Below are positions 19,178 through 26,972 of a DNA stretch of 64,000 nt, one piece after another. The first letter of the stretch is position 1; each line of letters opens with the position of its first letter. The DNA lies in assembly GCA_018222965.1 (NCBI GenBank), contig JAAEZH010000020.1:33323-97322 (forward strand), read 5' to 3'. Source of the stretch: Bacteroidota bacterium. GTDB taxonomy: Bacteria; Bacteroidota; Bacteroidia; Chitinophagales; Saprospiraceae. The translations under genes were made by a program, and so were the position numbers. Below the pieces are notes generated by a model. The model was not told the origin of the DNA and searched no databases. It saw only the letters and a program-made list of their open reading frames with translations.

Positions 19178-19424
19178 GGGGAGTCGCTTCGTGCCTCCTT
19201 CGTCGGCCCTCCACCGGGGAGCACATCGCCTTTGGCAATGTGGGGGAGTCGCTCATCTGCCTGCGCCTTGGCTCCGGCAGATGTTGCGGGGAGAAATCTT
19301 TTACCTTAGAAGACAATGGCTACATATCACTGCTCGACCTGGGGCGAGCAAAGGAGCACGGCCTTAATTTTACCAAAAGGCTCCCCGGCCAAGTGCCGAC
19401 GAAGGAGGCACACGGCGACTCCCC
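19178..19424. repeat. Hairpin-rich element with 45-bp terminal inverted repeats (MITE- or REP-like)
   Basis: The 372 bp between rsmA and pdxA hold no convincing gene but a highly structured element. The outer arms 19178-19222 and 19380-19424 are inverted copies, 38 of 45 positions identical, sharing the perfect 16-bp core TGCCTCCTTCGTCGGC. Nested inside are three more hairpins: CACATCGCC/GGCAATGTG (19222-19242), CATCTGCC/GGCAGATG (19254-19283) and TGCTCG/CGAGCA (19331-19350). The 11-mer GGGGGAGTCGC is repeated directly at 19177 and 19242. This suggests a non-autonomous mobile element or dispersed repeat; copies elsewhere in the genome would be needed to confirm it. Confidence 0.7.
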
Positions 19425-19510
19425 GTCAATTAGCAGCCTGCCAAAATCAACCCGATTTGGCCGAACAGGGGATTATTATGATCTTGCCATAAATTACAGC
19501 GACAAGAGAT

Positions 19511-20563
19511 ATGAATAAAATGAAGATAGGCATAACGATGGGTGACATGAACGGGATTGGCCTGGAGGTAATCCTGAAAACCCTCGACCGGGAAGAAATG
19601 CTCAATGTATGTACCCCCATCATTTACAGCTCCTCCAAGATCGTTTCCTATCACAAGAATATCGTGGACCTCGAGAATTTCCATTTTCAATCCATAAATA
19701 ATGCTGAATCGCCTTTCGACGGACGGGTCAATGTGGTAAACTGCTGGAAAGAAACCATAAACATCCAACTCGGAAATGCGACCGAAGAAAGCGGTAAATA
19801 TGCTTTTGAATCCTTGGAATTCGCCGTTCAGGACCTGAAAAAAGGACTAATTGATGCCATTGTTACAGCGCCTATAAACAAGCACGCCATGCAGTTGGGC
19901 GGGTTTAAGCACATGGGACATACCGAATATCTCACCGAAGAACTGGGATCCGGCGAAAGCCTGATGCTGATGGTTAGTGAGCAACTAAAGGTTGGCCTGG
20001 CAACCAACCACCTTCCAATTCAGGAGGTTGCCGAAAAAATCAACAAGGAACTGGTCATAAACAAGATTAGACTCCTGAATAAGTCCCTGAAAATGGACTT
20101 TGGGCTGGAGCGACCTACGATAGCTGTACTTGGACTCAATCCTCATGCCAGTGACGACGGCGTCATTGGAGATGAAGAAGAAAATATCATCCGACCGGCC
20201 ATTGTTGAGTGCAAAAAGAACGGCATCATGTGTTTGGGACCTTTTGCTGCTGATGGCTTTTTTGGCTCTGGTCAATACCGCAAATACGACGGCATCCTGG
20301 CTATGTACCACGATCAGGGTTTAATTCCGTTTAAAGCCCTTTCATTTGGAGATGGCATCAACTTTACTGCCGGACTAAAAGGAGTCAGAACGTCACCGGA
20401 TCACGGTACTGCCTATGATATCGCCGGGAAGAATGAAGCCGATCCAAGTTCTTTCAGACAGGCACTGTATCTGGCTATCGACATCAGTCGCAACCGCAAG
20501 ATCTACAAGGAGATTCGGGATTCCCGGAAAGACAAACGAGAGCAACCCAGCGAAGAAGTATAG
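19511..20563 (+). CDS. pdxA: 4-hydroxythreonine-4-phosphate dehydrogenase
   Basis: A 350-residue PdxA-family oxidoreductase. It oxidises 4-phosphohydroxy-L-threonine in the DXP-dependent route to pyridoxal 5'-phosphate. Family motifs include IGITMGDMNGIGLEVILK at the N-terminus, APINKHAMQLGG, the metal-ligand region GHTEYLTEELG, and MYHDQGLIPFKAL and GVRTSPDHGTAYDIAG near the C-terminus. The N-terminus could be the ATG at 19511 or the ATG three codons later. It is transcribed away from the repeat element. The short convergent gap to the next gene contains an imperfect long-loop inverted repeat (20565-20575 with 20632-20642). Confidence 0.95.
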   Translation: MNKMKIGITMGDMNGIGLEVILKTLDREEMLNVCTPIIYSSSKIVSYHKNIVDLENFHFQSINNAESPFDGRVNVVNCWKETINIQLGNATEESGKYAFESLEFAVQDLKKGLIDAIVTAPINKHAMQLGGFKHMGHTEYLTEELGSGESLMLMVSEQLKVGLATNHLPIQEVAEKINKELVINKIRLLNKSLKMDFGLERPTIAVLGLNPHASDDGVIGDEEENIIRPAIVECKKNGIMCLGPFAADGFFGSGQYRKYDGILAMYHDQGLIPFKALSFGDGINFTAGLKGVRTSPDHGTAYDIAGKNEADPSSFRQALYLAIDISRNRKIYKEIRDSRKDKREQPSEEV

Positions 20564-20644
20564 AGTTTGTTCGGATTTTAAACTTTGGGCTGCATTTGCC
20601 AAATTATGAGACGTTCGCTCCAAAAGCAGATTCTGAACAAACGC

Positions 20645-21247
20645 TTAGTCTTTTGACCCGGGACTCTTCCTGAGACTTAAGTGTCTAAACTTTTTCACCT
20701 CCGAAATCGTCATGAAATCGTAATAGAAAAGGCCAAATTCCTCTATGGTTTCAATGAGTTGTTCGGCATACAACGGGTCGGTGGCATAACCCGCAGCTTC
20801 CAATCCGTGCGCCCATCCTTTATAATCCGTTCTTTTCAGATTAAATAAGTTTTTGTAATACTTCCGGTGAAGCAGAAAATTAGTATGATCCAGGTAGGAT
20901 TCGTAGATACTGGGGTATTTGCGGAAACAGGATTTAATCAAATTACCAAATTGATCCCGGTCATCATCGTAGTGATATACGACCTCTTTGTACCATCCGT
21001 CATTGCATTTAATACCAAAATGATTGTTGGATCTCAGTGCAAGCTCACTCGTTCCAAATTCTGATTCAATGATTGCTTGCCCCAGTGTAATACTCGCAGG
21101 GATTCCGCTCCGCCACATTTCCTGAACGGCCAGTTCCCGAAAGGTGTAAATGTATACTTCTTCTGCATTGTGACTGGCTGGTCGACTACCGGAAAACAGG
21201 CACACGATTCCTGCCAGAACTACTGTTTTAATGGTTCCAGGCTTCAT
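20645..21247 (-). CDS. GH73 glucosaminidase-domain protein (secreted peptidoglycan hydrolase)
   Basis: A 200-residue protein with an N-terminal export signal (MKPGTIKTVVLAGIVCLFSGS). The rest is a mannosyl-glycoprotein endo-beta-N-acetylglucosaminidase-like (GH73/FlgJ-type) domain: IPASITLGQAIIESEFGTSELALRSNNHFGIKC carries the expected catalytic Glu, and the C-terminal YATDPLYAEQLIETIEEFGL is typical. It is likely to cut glycan strands of peptidoglycan in the periplasm. Compare the protein at 30804-31508, in which the corresponding Glu is replaced. It is monocistronic, convergent with pdxA, with a good promoter upstream. Confidence 0.9.
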   Translation of the reverse strand: MKPGTIKTVVLAGIVCLFSGSRPASHNAEEVYIYTFRELAVQEMWRSGIPASITLGQAIIESEFGTSELALRSNNHFGIKCNDGWYKEVVYHYDDDRDQFGNLIKSCFRKYPSIYESYLDHTNFLLHRKYYKNLFNLKRTDYKGWAHGLEAAGYATDPLYAEQLIETIEEFGLFYYDFMTISEVKKFRHLSLRKSPGSKD

Positions 21248-21271
21248 AATACTTGCTTAATAGTACTCCGA

Positions 21272-21302
21272 CAAAATTAACAATATGAAATAGCCAGAAC
21301 AA
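21272..21302 (-). promoter_or_regulatory. Promoter of the GH73 gene (TTG-N20-TAATTTTG)
   Basis: On the minus strand a TTG (21300-21302) precedes TAATTTTG (21272-21279) by 20 nt, the normal Bacteroidota -33/-7 arrangement, with a leader of roughly 20 nt. Confidence 0.5.
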
Positions 21303-21614
21303 TTCTGTCATTTCTAATTGATCAATCTGTACTGGTACTTTGTACTACAATAGGGTTTAGGCTCAAAGCTATTCAGCTTGATAATTTTCGACCATGTTGG
21401 TCGCCACGGCCTTGGGTAACATTTTAGGGGGGCTTCCGTAATACGCTAAAAAAGGCAAAGACTATACCGTCACAAATGCCTCTACATTATCAAATATTCA
21501 CTCTTTTCCTGACATCTGCAAGAAAAACGAGGGTCAAAGCCAAAGTCTTTAACAACTTTTCGTTCGGGCAGGCCGCCCAAAAAAAATTAACTTCCATGTT
21601 TTACTCAAAATATA

Positions 21615-21622
21615 TACTTTTG
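21615..21622 (+). promoter_or_regulatory. Putative -7 box (TACTTTTG) of the DksA-like gene
   Basis: An exact TAnnTTTG match, about 78 nt before the start codon. A hairpin at 21647-21668 would sit in the transcribed leader. No clear TTTG -33 element is visible. Confidence 0.45.
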
Positions 21623-21699
21623 CACTTTCTTTTTTTGAGGAAACAATTTTCGGCTTAGCCGCCGAAAAAAGAATTAATAAACTCCAAAACGCAGGGAAC

Positions 21700-22071
21700 A
21701 TGAGTACAAAAGAGGTTAAAACCCGATACTCGGACGAGGAACTGGAAGAGTTTAGACAATTGATTAAAGAGAAGTTGGCCAAAGCCAAAGATCAATTGGA
21801 GTTCTACTTAAATCAGCTGTCTGACCAGGCAGACAACCCGGACGCTAAAGTAAGAGGACTGGACGATGGAATTGGGACGGCAGAAAGCGAGCGTGTCTCT
21901 TCTATGGCCGCCCGCCAGAAGAAGCATATTCAGCATCTTGAAAATGCACTAATCCGAATAGACAATAAGGTATACGGTATTTGCCGCGCAACAGGAAAAC
22001 TCATTTCCAAAGAGCGCCTCAAAGCTGTTCCTCATGCTACCTTAAGTATCCATGCCAAACAAAACCGCTAG
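21700..22071 (+). CDS. TraR/DksA family transcriptional regulator
   Basis: A 123-residue protein of the DksA/TraR family, which binds the RNA polymerase secondary channel. The N-terminal half is a coiled coil (EELEEFRQLIKEKLAKAKDQLEFYLNQL), and the C-terminal part is the family module NALIRIDNKVYGICRATGKLISKERLKAVPHATLS. Only one Cys remains where classical members carry a four-Cys zinc finger, so metal binding is probably lost; this degenerate form is common in Bacteroidota as far as I know. It precedes lspA by 81 bp in the same direction and may be cotranscribed with it. Confidence 0.92.
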   Translation: MSTKEVKTRYSDEELEEFRQLIKEKLAKAKDQLEFYLNQLSDQADNPDAKVRGLDDGIGTAESERVSSMAARQKKHIQHLENALIRIDNKVYGICRATGKLISKERLKAVPHATLSIHAKQNR

Positions 22072-22152
22072 CCGGTTTGGCAATAACACCTGCTATCATT
22101 GAGTTTGCTTTTGGATTAAATTCCTGATATTTCGGGCAGAAATAATGACGAA

Positions 22153-22920
22153 ATGGTGATTATGCCACAGCGTGTAATCACTATTTTTGTGCCAAACAAG
22201 AATATTTTGAAGACATCCCTGAAGATCACATTATTCATTTTAGTTATTCTGTTGATTGACCAGGTCGTTAAGATCTGGGTGAAAACCAATTTGAGCTATG
22301 GAGATGAGATATTCATCTTAGGCTGGGACAGAGCCCGTATACACTTTGTTGAAAACAACGGCATGGCCTTTGGCCTTGAGCTTTGGGGGTCCTGGGGAAA
22401 ACTTATTCTAAGCTTATTCCGCATTGTTGCTGTGAGCTTCCTGATTTACTACCTGCGTATCCTGATTAAGAGCAAGGCTTCTTTTGGCTTGCTTGCCTGT
22501 TTTGGCTTAATCCTTGCAGGTGCCCTGGGCAATATCATTGACAGTGCCTTTTATGGAATGATCTTCTCAGAATCAATTCCCGGCGGTCCGGCGGCCGTTA
22601 TGTTCCCAGATAGTGGGGGTTATTCTACCTTTCTCTATGGAAAGGTGGTCGATATGTTTTACTTCCCCTTGCTTGAAGGGAACTTCCCGCAATGGCTTCC
22701 ATTCTGGGGAGGCGATCACTTTCTTTTCTTTCGCCCGGTGTTTAATGTAGCCGATACAGCGATTACTACCGGTGTTTTAAGCCTGATTGTTTTCCACCGT
22801 TCTTTTTTCACCTCTGATGAAAAAAAGAAGCAGGAAGAAGAACAACAGCTTCAAAACGAAACGGCATCTGCCGGTGATAAACCAACAGATGCCGTTCATC
22901 AGGAGGAAGATCCTGCCTGA
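22153..22920 (+). CDS. lspA: Lipoprotein signal peptidase (signal peptidase II)
   Basis: A 255-residue integral membrane aspartyl protease that removes signal peptides from prolipoproteins. The two catalytic Asp motifs are GALGNIIDSAFYG and FNVADTAITTG. Four hydrophobic segments are visible (ITLFILVILLIDQVVKI, LILSLFRIVAVSFLIYYL, FGLLACFGLILAGALG, TAITTGVLSLIVFH). The protein is longer than E. coli LspA because of an insertion between the two Asp motifs and a charged, glutamate-rich tail. Such longer forms are usual in Bacteroidota. An internal start at the second Met (22162) is possible. Its substrates in this window include several lipoproteins. Confidence 0.95.
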   Translation: MVIMPQRVITIFVPNKNILKTSLKITLFILVILLIDQVVKIWVKTNLSYGDEIFILGWDRARIHFVENNGMAFGLELWGSWGKLILSLFRIVAVSFLIYYLRILIKSKASFGLLACFGLILAGALGNIIDSAFYGMIFSESIPGGPAAVMFPDSGGYSTFLYGKVVDMFYFPLLEGNFPQWLPFWGGDHFLFFRPVFNVADTAITTGVLSLIVFHRSFFTSDEKKKQEEEQQLQNETASAGDKPTDAVHQEEDPA

Positions 22921-22957
22921 AAAAACAATTGAATACCTATAAGGCCAGCCGAAGCAC

Positions 22958-23269
22958 CTAAGCTTCTGACTTTAAAAAGGCATCCACAGCTTTTACTGCT
23001 TGTGCAACCTTATCGTGGTTTACACTATAGTGAATGAACTTACCTTCCCGACGGGTATTCACCAGATTTTGCTGCCGCAATATTCTAAGATGTTGAGAAG
23101 TAATTGACTGCTCAAGCTTTAGCGTATTGTAGATGCGATTCACATTGACGGTTTCATGTTCGTCAATAAATCCCAACAGCCGCATCCGAAGGGGATGAGC
23201 CAATGCCCTCAATATCTCCGAAGATTCCAACAGCTTTTCCTGATTGACTCCCAGTTGTGTATCCATCAT
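22958..23269 (-). CDS. ArsR-type winged-helix regulator (paralogue 1)
   Basis: A 103-residue winged helix-turn-helix protein. The DNA-binding part is ILRALAHPLRMRLLGFIDEHETVNVNRIYNTLKLEQSITSQHLRILRQQNLVNTRREGKFIHYSVN. No metal-binding Cys cluster is seen, so it is probably not a metal sensor. It is clearly paralogous to the neighbouring protein at 23395-23733 (shared LKLEQSITSQHL/LRLEQSVASQHL and GKFIHYS/GKYIYYS). Their targets are unknown; no transporter or enzyme gene lies in the unit. It converges with lspA. Confidence 0.88.
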   Translation of the reverse strand: MMDTQLGVNQEKLLESSEILRALAHPLRMRLLGFIDEHETVNVNRIYNTLKLEQSITSQHLRILRQQNLVNTRREGKFIHYSVNHDKVAQAVKAVDAFLKSEA

Positions 23270-23394
23270 AACTTATCTCATTAAATATATGTACGAGACA
23301 AATATGAGGAATTCTCACTGGAATTTCAACCCGAAAGCCGAGAATACGGTACATTTTTAGAAGAAAACGGTTGTTTCAACCCAAAAAGCGGTAA

Positions 23395-23733
23395 TTAAGC
23401 CGCTAATTCTTCTACCAGCCTTGAAATTTGCGACATACGATCCTGATCCAGGGAGTAATAAATGTATTTCCCCTGGCGATCTGTTTTCACTACAGATGCT
23501 CTTCGAAGGATGGCTAAATGTTGTGAAGCGACCGACTGCTCCAAACGAAGCTTGATATAAATATCGGTGACTGTCATTACATCGTGCTCTTCCAACAGAT
23601 CAATAATTCGTTGTCGTAGCTTGTGATTTACTGCGCGAAGCACCATTACAGCTTTGCGCAATTCGGCGTAATCCAGCTTGACGTCAAAAACGCCGTTTTT
23701 GAGGATTACCTGTTCGTTTTTCTGCTTTCTCAT
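23395..23733 (-). CDS. ArsR-type winged-helix regulator (paralogue 2)
   Basis: A 112-residue winged helix-turn-helix protein, starting at the ATG in MRKQKNEQVILKNGVF; an upstream TTG start is unlikely. The HTH part is LRAVNHKLRQRIIDLLEEHDVMTVTDIYIKLRLEQSVASQHLAILRRASVV, followed by the wing GKYIYYSLD. It is 125 bp upstream of its paralogue on the same strand. Immediately upstream are the palindrome CTCATATGAG (23761-23770) and a direct repeat GTACCAAAAC/GTACCAAAC (23775-23794), possible autoregulatory sites. Confidence 0.87.
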   Translation of the reverse strand: MRKQKNEQVILKNGVFDVKLDYAELRKAVMVLRAVNHKLRQRIIDLLEEHDVMTVTDIYIKLRLEQSVASQHLAILRRASVVKTDRQGKYIYYSLDQDRMSQISRLVEELAA

Positions 23734-24082
23734 AAATCGGATTTTACATAAACTAAAAACCTCATATGAGCATAGTACCAAAACCGTACCAAACTCAAAA
23801 AAGCCTTTAGACTTTGGGATAAAACACCATCAAGAAACCCTGTAAAAAACTGAAATACAACAACTTGCGGTTAGCAAGAAAAGTATTACAACTTTCTTAC
23901 ACAGGTGCCTTTAAGGGCGTTGAGGGTAAAATAGAAAGCGGTGGAAACAACACGGCGGGTGGGCCGGCTTTTGGGATGTCCACCAAAATTTTGGTGAATG
24001 CAAATCTTTTGCATCTCGGTTCTGATGGCCAAGTTACTACAAATTGAAAAAATATTCAATATGTTAAGGATGAACAGGACTA
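23734..24082. other. 349-bp gap with a 16-bp palindrome and a hairpin
   Basis: No credible gene. Besides the candidate operator it holds the perfect palindrome CACCAAAATTTTGGTG (23981-23996) immediately followed by the hairpin ATGCAAA-TCT-TTTGCAT (23998-24014). These lie downstream of tsaB and could be its transcription end, though no clear T-run follows on the minus strand, or a protein-binding site. Confidence 0.45.
23761..23794. promoter_or_regulatory. Candidate operator upstream of ArsR paralogue 2
   Basis: A perfect 10-bp palindrome CTCATATGAG is followed by the direct repeat GTACCAAAAC-C-GTACCAAAC, 28 nt before the start codon. The position fits autoregulation; binding is inferred. Confidence 0.35.
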
Positions 24083-24793
24083 TTAACCGAATAAACGACC
24101 TTTTTTGGATCTGGTTATGTTGGGCCGTTTTAAATACTCCGGAGAAAAGGATGCCAAATCCTCGAAACGCGATTCGGCGAAAGCCGCATCTGCAAAGGGA
24201 ATCAAGTGCCGCGCAGCGCAGGAGAGTTCCACAAAGTGAAAATGATCATCCTCCAACACCTCTTCACATTTAGCGGCACCGTTGCCCCCAAACATCAAAT
24301 GAATACCCTTTTCGACATAATCCGAAAAGCTTGTCTCATCAACAATAAGCGCTTTTTTTTCTTCTGCTACAGAAAGGTCCGGCTTGTAAACAGCCGTGTA
24401 GACTTCCATTCGACGAGCATCGATCATCGGACAAAACCAGCTGTCTTTAGAGGCTTTCGCCGAATCCTTATTTAGCAGGGCTAATCCGCCGGCCAGAGAA
24501 AGCAGGGTATCGACCGCTATTAGGGGTTTATCCAGCGCATAACAAATTCCTTTAGCAGCAGCCGTGCCTACGCGCAAACCGGTAAAAGACCCCGGTCCGC
24601 TACTAACAGATACCGCGTCCAGGTCCTTGAGAAGCCTTTCGGCGGAAGCCATTAAATCCCGAATCAACAGGGTAAGCTGACTGGCGTGAGAATAGTCATC
24701 AGCAGCCTCCTTCTCCAGGAGGAGTTGCCCCCCTTCGCTCAGGGCTACCGAGCAAACTTCTGTGCTGGTTTCTATGTGCAGGATCAAAGCCAT
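24083..24793 (-). CDS. tsaB: tRNA threonylcarbamoyladenosine biosynthesis protein TsaB
   Basis: A 236-residue ASKHA-fold protein. With TsaD and TsaE it transfers the threonylcarbamoyl group to A37 of ANN-decoding tRNAs; TsaB is the dimerisation partner of TsaD. The N-terminus LILHIETSTEVCSVAL and VSVSSGPGSFTGLRVGTAAAKGICYAL are diagnostic. The start codon lies 4 nt after a TACCTTTG promoter box, implying a leaderless mRNA. The gene holds two exact copies (24173-24185, 24452-24464) and one single-mismatch copy (24638-24650) of the repeated 13-mer described in the findings. Confidence 0.94.
   Translation of the reverse strand: MALILHIETSTEVCSVALSEGGQLLLEKEAADDYSHASQLTLLIRDLMASAERLLKDLDAVSVSSGPGSFTGLRVGTAAAKGICYALDKPLIAVDTLLSLAGGLALLNKDSAKASKDSWFCPMIDARRMEVYTAVYKPDLSVAEEKKALIVDETSFSDYVEKGIHLMFGGNGAAKCEEVLEDDHFHFVELSCAARHLIPFADAAFAESRFEDLASFSPEYLKRPNITRSKKGRLFG
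24173..24185 (-). repeat. Iterated 13-mer GGCTTTCGCCGAA, copy 1
   Basis: Exact copy inside tsaB, read there as (Gly-ending) GCT TTC GCC GAA, Ala-Phe-Ala-Glu. Confidence 0.8.
24452..24464 (+). repeat. Iterated 13-mer GGCTTTCGCCGAA, copy 2
   Basis: Exact copy inside tsaB on the opposite strand to copy 1; the gene reads its complement as Ser-Ala-Lys-Ala. Confidence 0.8.
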
Positions 24794-24797
24794 TGTG

Positions 24798-24805
24798 CAA
24801 AGGTA
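24798..24805 (-). promoter_or_regulatory. -7 box (TACCTTTG) of tsaB, leaderless
   Basis: TACCTTTG ends exactly 4 nt before the ATG of tsaB, so the transcription start should coincide with the start codon. Confidence 0.55.
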
Positions 24806-24868
24806 ATCGTTTCCTCTTTTTGGAAAAGAGGCTTTGCAAAGGGGTTCCTCAAACTCTTTTCAATTCCG

Positions 24869-24876
24869 TACCTTTG
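24869..24876 (+). promoter_or_regulatory. -7 box (TACCTTTG) of prfA
   Basis: Exact TAnnTTTG match 22 nt before the prfA ATG, divergent from the tsaB promoter. Confidence 0.5.
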
Positions 24877-24898
24877 TGCGCAATCTAAAGAATATACG

Positions 24899-25975
24899 AT
24901 GCTGCTCGACAAGCTGGAAGCCATATACGATCGCTATAAATATCTGCAGGAACAAATGACCGATCCTGAAGTCATCTCTGACATGGATCGGTATACCTCT
25001 ATCAGTAAGGAATACAAAGACCTCGAGGAGGTTGTTGAAGCCTATCTGGAATACAAAAACATACTTGACAACATTGACACGGCCAAGGAAATGCTCAAAG
25101 AGAGCGATCCCGAAATGCAGGAAATGGCCAATATGGAACTGGAGGAGCTGGAGCCCAAAAAAGAAGAACTGGAAGAAAGTATCAGGGTCCTCCTTATCCC
25201 AAAGGATCCGGAAGACTCCAAAGATGTTATTGTCGAAATTCGCTCAGGTACCGGAGGAGACGAAGCCGCCATTTTTGCCGGTGATCTGCTTCGGATGTAC
25301 TCCAAATACTTCGAAACCCTGGGATTGAAAACAGAGGTGGTTTCCCTCAACGAGGGCAGTGCCGGGGGGTACAGCAAAATCGTTCTCGAAGTAAGCGGAA
25401 AGGATGTATACGGCAAACTGAAATTCGAATCCGGTGCACACCGGGTGCAGCGTGTACCTAAAACAGAATCTCAAGGACGAGTACATACCTCAGCAGCTAC
25501 CGTGGTGGTTTTGCCGAAACTGGAAATGGAAGATGTAAACATCAACAAAGCAGACTTAAAAGTAGACACCTTCCGGTCGAGTGGGGCAGGCGGGCAGCAC
25601 GTAAACAAAACGGAATCCGGCGTTCGTTTTACACACCTTCCAACCGGAATCGTTGCCGAAAGTACCGACGGTCGCTCCCAGATAAAAAACCGGGAAATCG
25701 CCCTTACACGCCTTTACCAGAAGGTGTATGATATGCAAAAGGAAGCACATGACAGCCAGGTAGCTGCCGCCCGTAAATCCCTTGTTGGAAGCGGCGATCG
25801 TTCCGGCAAAATTCGCACCTATAACTATCCGCAAAACCGGGTAACGGACCACCGCATCAATCTGACCCTCTACAATCTCGATAAGATCATAGAAGGCCAG
25901 CTTGACGAAATCATTGAAGCACTCCAGGTAGCCGAGAACGCTGAAAAAATGAAAGCGGCAGAGGAAGACGCATAA
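24899..25975 (+). CDS. prfA: Peptide chain release factor 1
   Basis: A 358-residue class I release factor that recognises UAA and UAG and triggers peptidyl-tRNA hydrolysis. The catalytic GGQ motif is in SSGAGGQHVNKTESGVRFTHLP. The stop-codon recognition tripeptide is PKT in HRVQRVPKTESQGRVHTS, a variant of the RF1 PxT motif, which excludes RF2 (SPF). The start was set at MLLDKLEAIYDRY because the frame upstream runs through the tsaB promoter and has no homology to RF1. It is a single gene followed by a convergent lipoprotein gene. Confidence 0.97.
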   Translation: MLLDKLEAIYDRYKYLQEQMTDPEVISDMDRYTSISKEYKDLEEVVEAYLEYKNILDNIDTAKEMLKESDPEMQEMANMELEELEPKKEELEESIRVLLIPKDPEDSKDVIVEIRSGTGGDEAAIFAGDLLRMYSKYFETLGLKTEVVSLNEGSAGGYSKIVLEVSGKDVYGKLKFESGAHRVQRVPKTESQGRVHTSAATVVVLPKLEMEDVNINKADLKVDTFRSSGAGGQHVNKTESGVRFTHLPTGIVAESTDGRSQIKNREIALTRLYQKVYDMQKEAHDSQVAAARKSLVGSGDRSGKIRTYNYPQNRVTDHRINLTLYNLDKIIEGQLDEIIEALQVAENAEKMKAAEEDA

Positions 25976-25989
25976 AACCTGCTATCGCT

Positions 25990-26742
25990 TTATTCCTCTT
26001 CTATTCGGTCAAACAACCACAATACACCTTCCGAATCTCGAAAGGCCCGAACCCCCAGTCCGGGCTCTACATAGGTGGTAATGGAAGGAGCACATTCGCG
26101 GGTTTTTACCACTACTTGCTCCAATTCAATTTCTTCGGGATATACAACAATGTCTTCCGGTTTAAGATGGGTTAGTCCGCCTCCGGCCAGCGAGAAACCC
26201 CGGTCATTTTGGAGGAAAACCGACCAGCATTCTACCCGTCGGTCCAGGTCCTCTTCCTTAGGTTTGATCAATACACGCAACATATCAGCGCAAACAATTC
26301 CGTCTTCCCATTCTATGTGCTTCCCGGCATCATTGATCCAGGGAAAAACACCCAAACTCCAGAGAATATCCAGATCGCGATCGCCTTCCAGTTTTTGAAA
26401 AACATGCTCCGTGCGATAATAGATTTTGGGACCGACACCAATTTGCCGAAACGGGAAATGCGCTTTTTGAAAAGTATAGTTTTCCAATACCGGAGAAGCC
26501 CTGAAGCTTTGTTCTTCCCCGTCCAGGTTTGCAAAAACCACCCGACCTTGCTCCGGCCAGGGCATCCACGAACGACTGTCATTCATTAACTCCAGTTTCC
26601 CTCCAAGGCCCAACCGCAGGAGGTAAGCCGCTCCGGATGGATGGAGGTTTTGCGTTTTCCGACAGGAAGAAAACAGGAAAAGGAAGGCAATAAAAAGGCT
26701 GGCCGCCGAAATGCATCGACAGCGATTAATTAGTACTCGCAT
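25990..26742 (-). CDS. Putative lipoprotein of unknown family (paralogue A)
   Basis: A 250-residue protein with a lipoprotein signal (ASLFIAFLFLFSSC, lipobox Cys near residue 27). The mature part has no known motif that I recognise. It shares several blocks with the protein encoded at 26973-27677: RTEHVFQKLEGDRDLDIL, LGVFPWINDA, ICADMLRVLI-like (VCADMLRVLIKPKEED), FLQNDRGFS and VRAFRDSEGVLWLFD near the C-terminus. The two genes are in tandem on the same strand, 230 bp apart, and clearly arose by duplication. It is presumably a periplasmic or outer-membrane-anchored protein; function unknown. Confidence 0.75.
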   Translation of the reverse strand: MRVLINRCRCISAASLFIAFLFLFSSCRKTQNLHPSGAAYLLRLGLGGKLELMNDSRSWMPWPEQGRVVFANLDGEEQSFRASPVLENYTFQKAHFPFRQIGVGPKIYYRTEHVFQKLEGDRDLDILWSLGVFPWINDAGKHIEWEDGIVCADMLRVLIKPKEEDLDRRVECWSVFLQNDRGFSLAGGGLTHLKPEDIVVYPEEIELEQVVVKTRECAPSITTYVEPGLGVRAFRDSEGVLWLFDRIEEE

Positions 26743-26855
26743 GACATTTAATTTTTACGGATTAATATTTTGAGTAGTGACTCATAAGCTTAGGGATAAA
26801 ACCAGGTGCCGTACCAACGGCCCTTTAAGTGAATCCGATATTTTTTGTTAAAAAG

Positions 26856-26911
26856 GTGTGCCTCCTCTGGAGGCTTGCTGTAAATGCGGTTAATAGCTCC
26901 AGCGGAGCGAC
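26856..26911. repeat. Imperfect palindromic repeat unit
   Basis: The gap between the two lipoprotein genes contains nested hairpins: GCCTCC-TCT-GGAGGC (26860-26874) and GCTCC-AGC-GGAGC (26896-26908), within outer arms GGTGTGCCTCC and GGAGCGACACC (9 of 11 pairs). The GCTCCAGCGGAGCGACACC type of sequence resembles dispersed repeats I know from Bacteroidota genomes. Copy number here is unknown. Confidence 0.45.
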
Positions 26912-26972
26912 ACCAATTCGTAGTTCCTGTTGACCCTAAAATTGGGTGCTGGTACACGGCGCTTATCAGAGG

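Larger units (their letters stand above)
21248..21699. other. 452-bp gene-free region with divergent promoters and a leader hairpin
   Basis: No credible gene is present. It contains the GH73 promoter on the left, the promoter box TACTTTTG (21615-21622) for the DksA-like gene on the right, and a hairpin TTTTCGGC-TTAGCC-GCCGAAAA (21647-21668) that would lie in the 5' leader of that mRNA. The middle (21310-21600) shows no structure I recognise. Confidence 0.5.

Noticed and set aside
19240..19518. Possible 92-residue plus-strand protein between rsmA and pdxA
   Set aside because: It is composed of the inverted-repeat element and overlaps the pdxA start; no plausible protein features.
23865..24047. 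Small plus-strand frame between the ArsR gene and tsaB
   Set aside because: Short, contains the palindrome region, no homology features.
24686..24898. N-terminal extension of prfA
   Set aside because: It runs through the tsaB start and promoter region and is unlike any RF1 N-terminus; MLLDKLEAIYDRY is the normal start.
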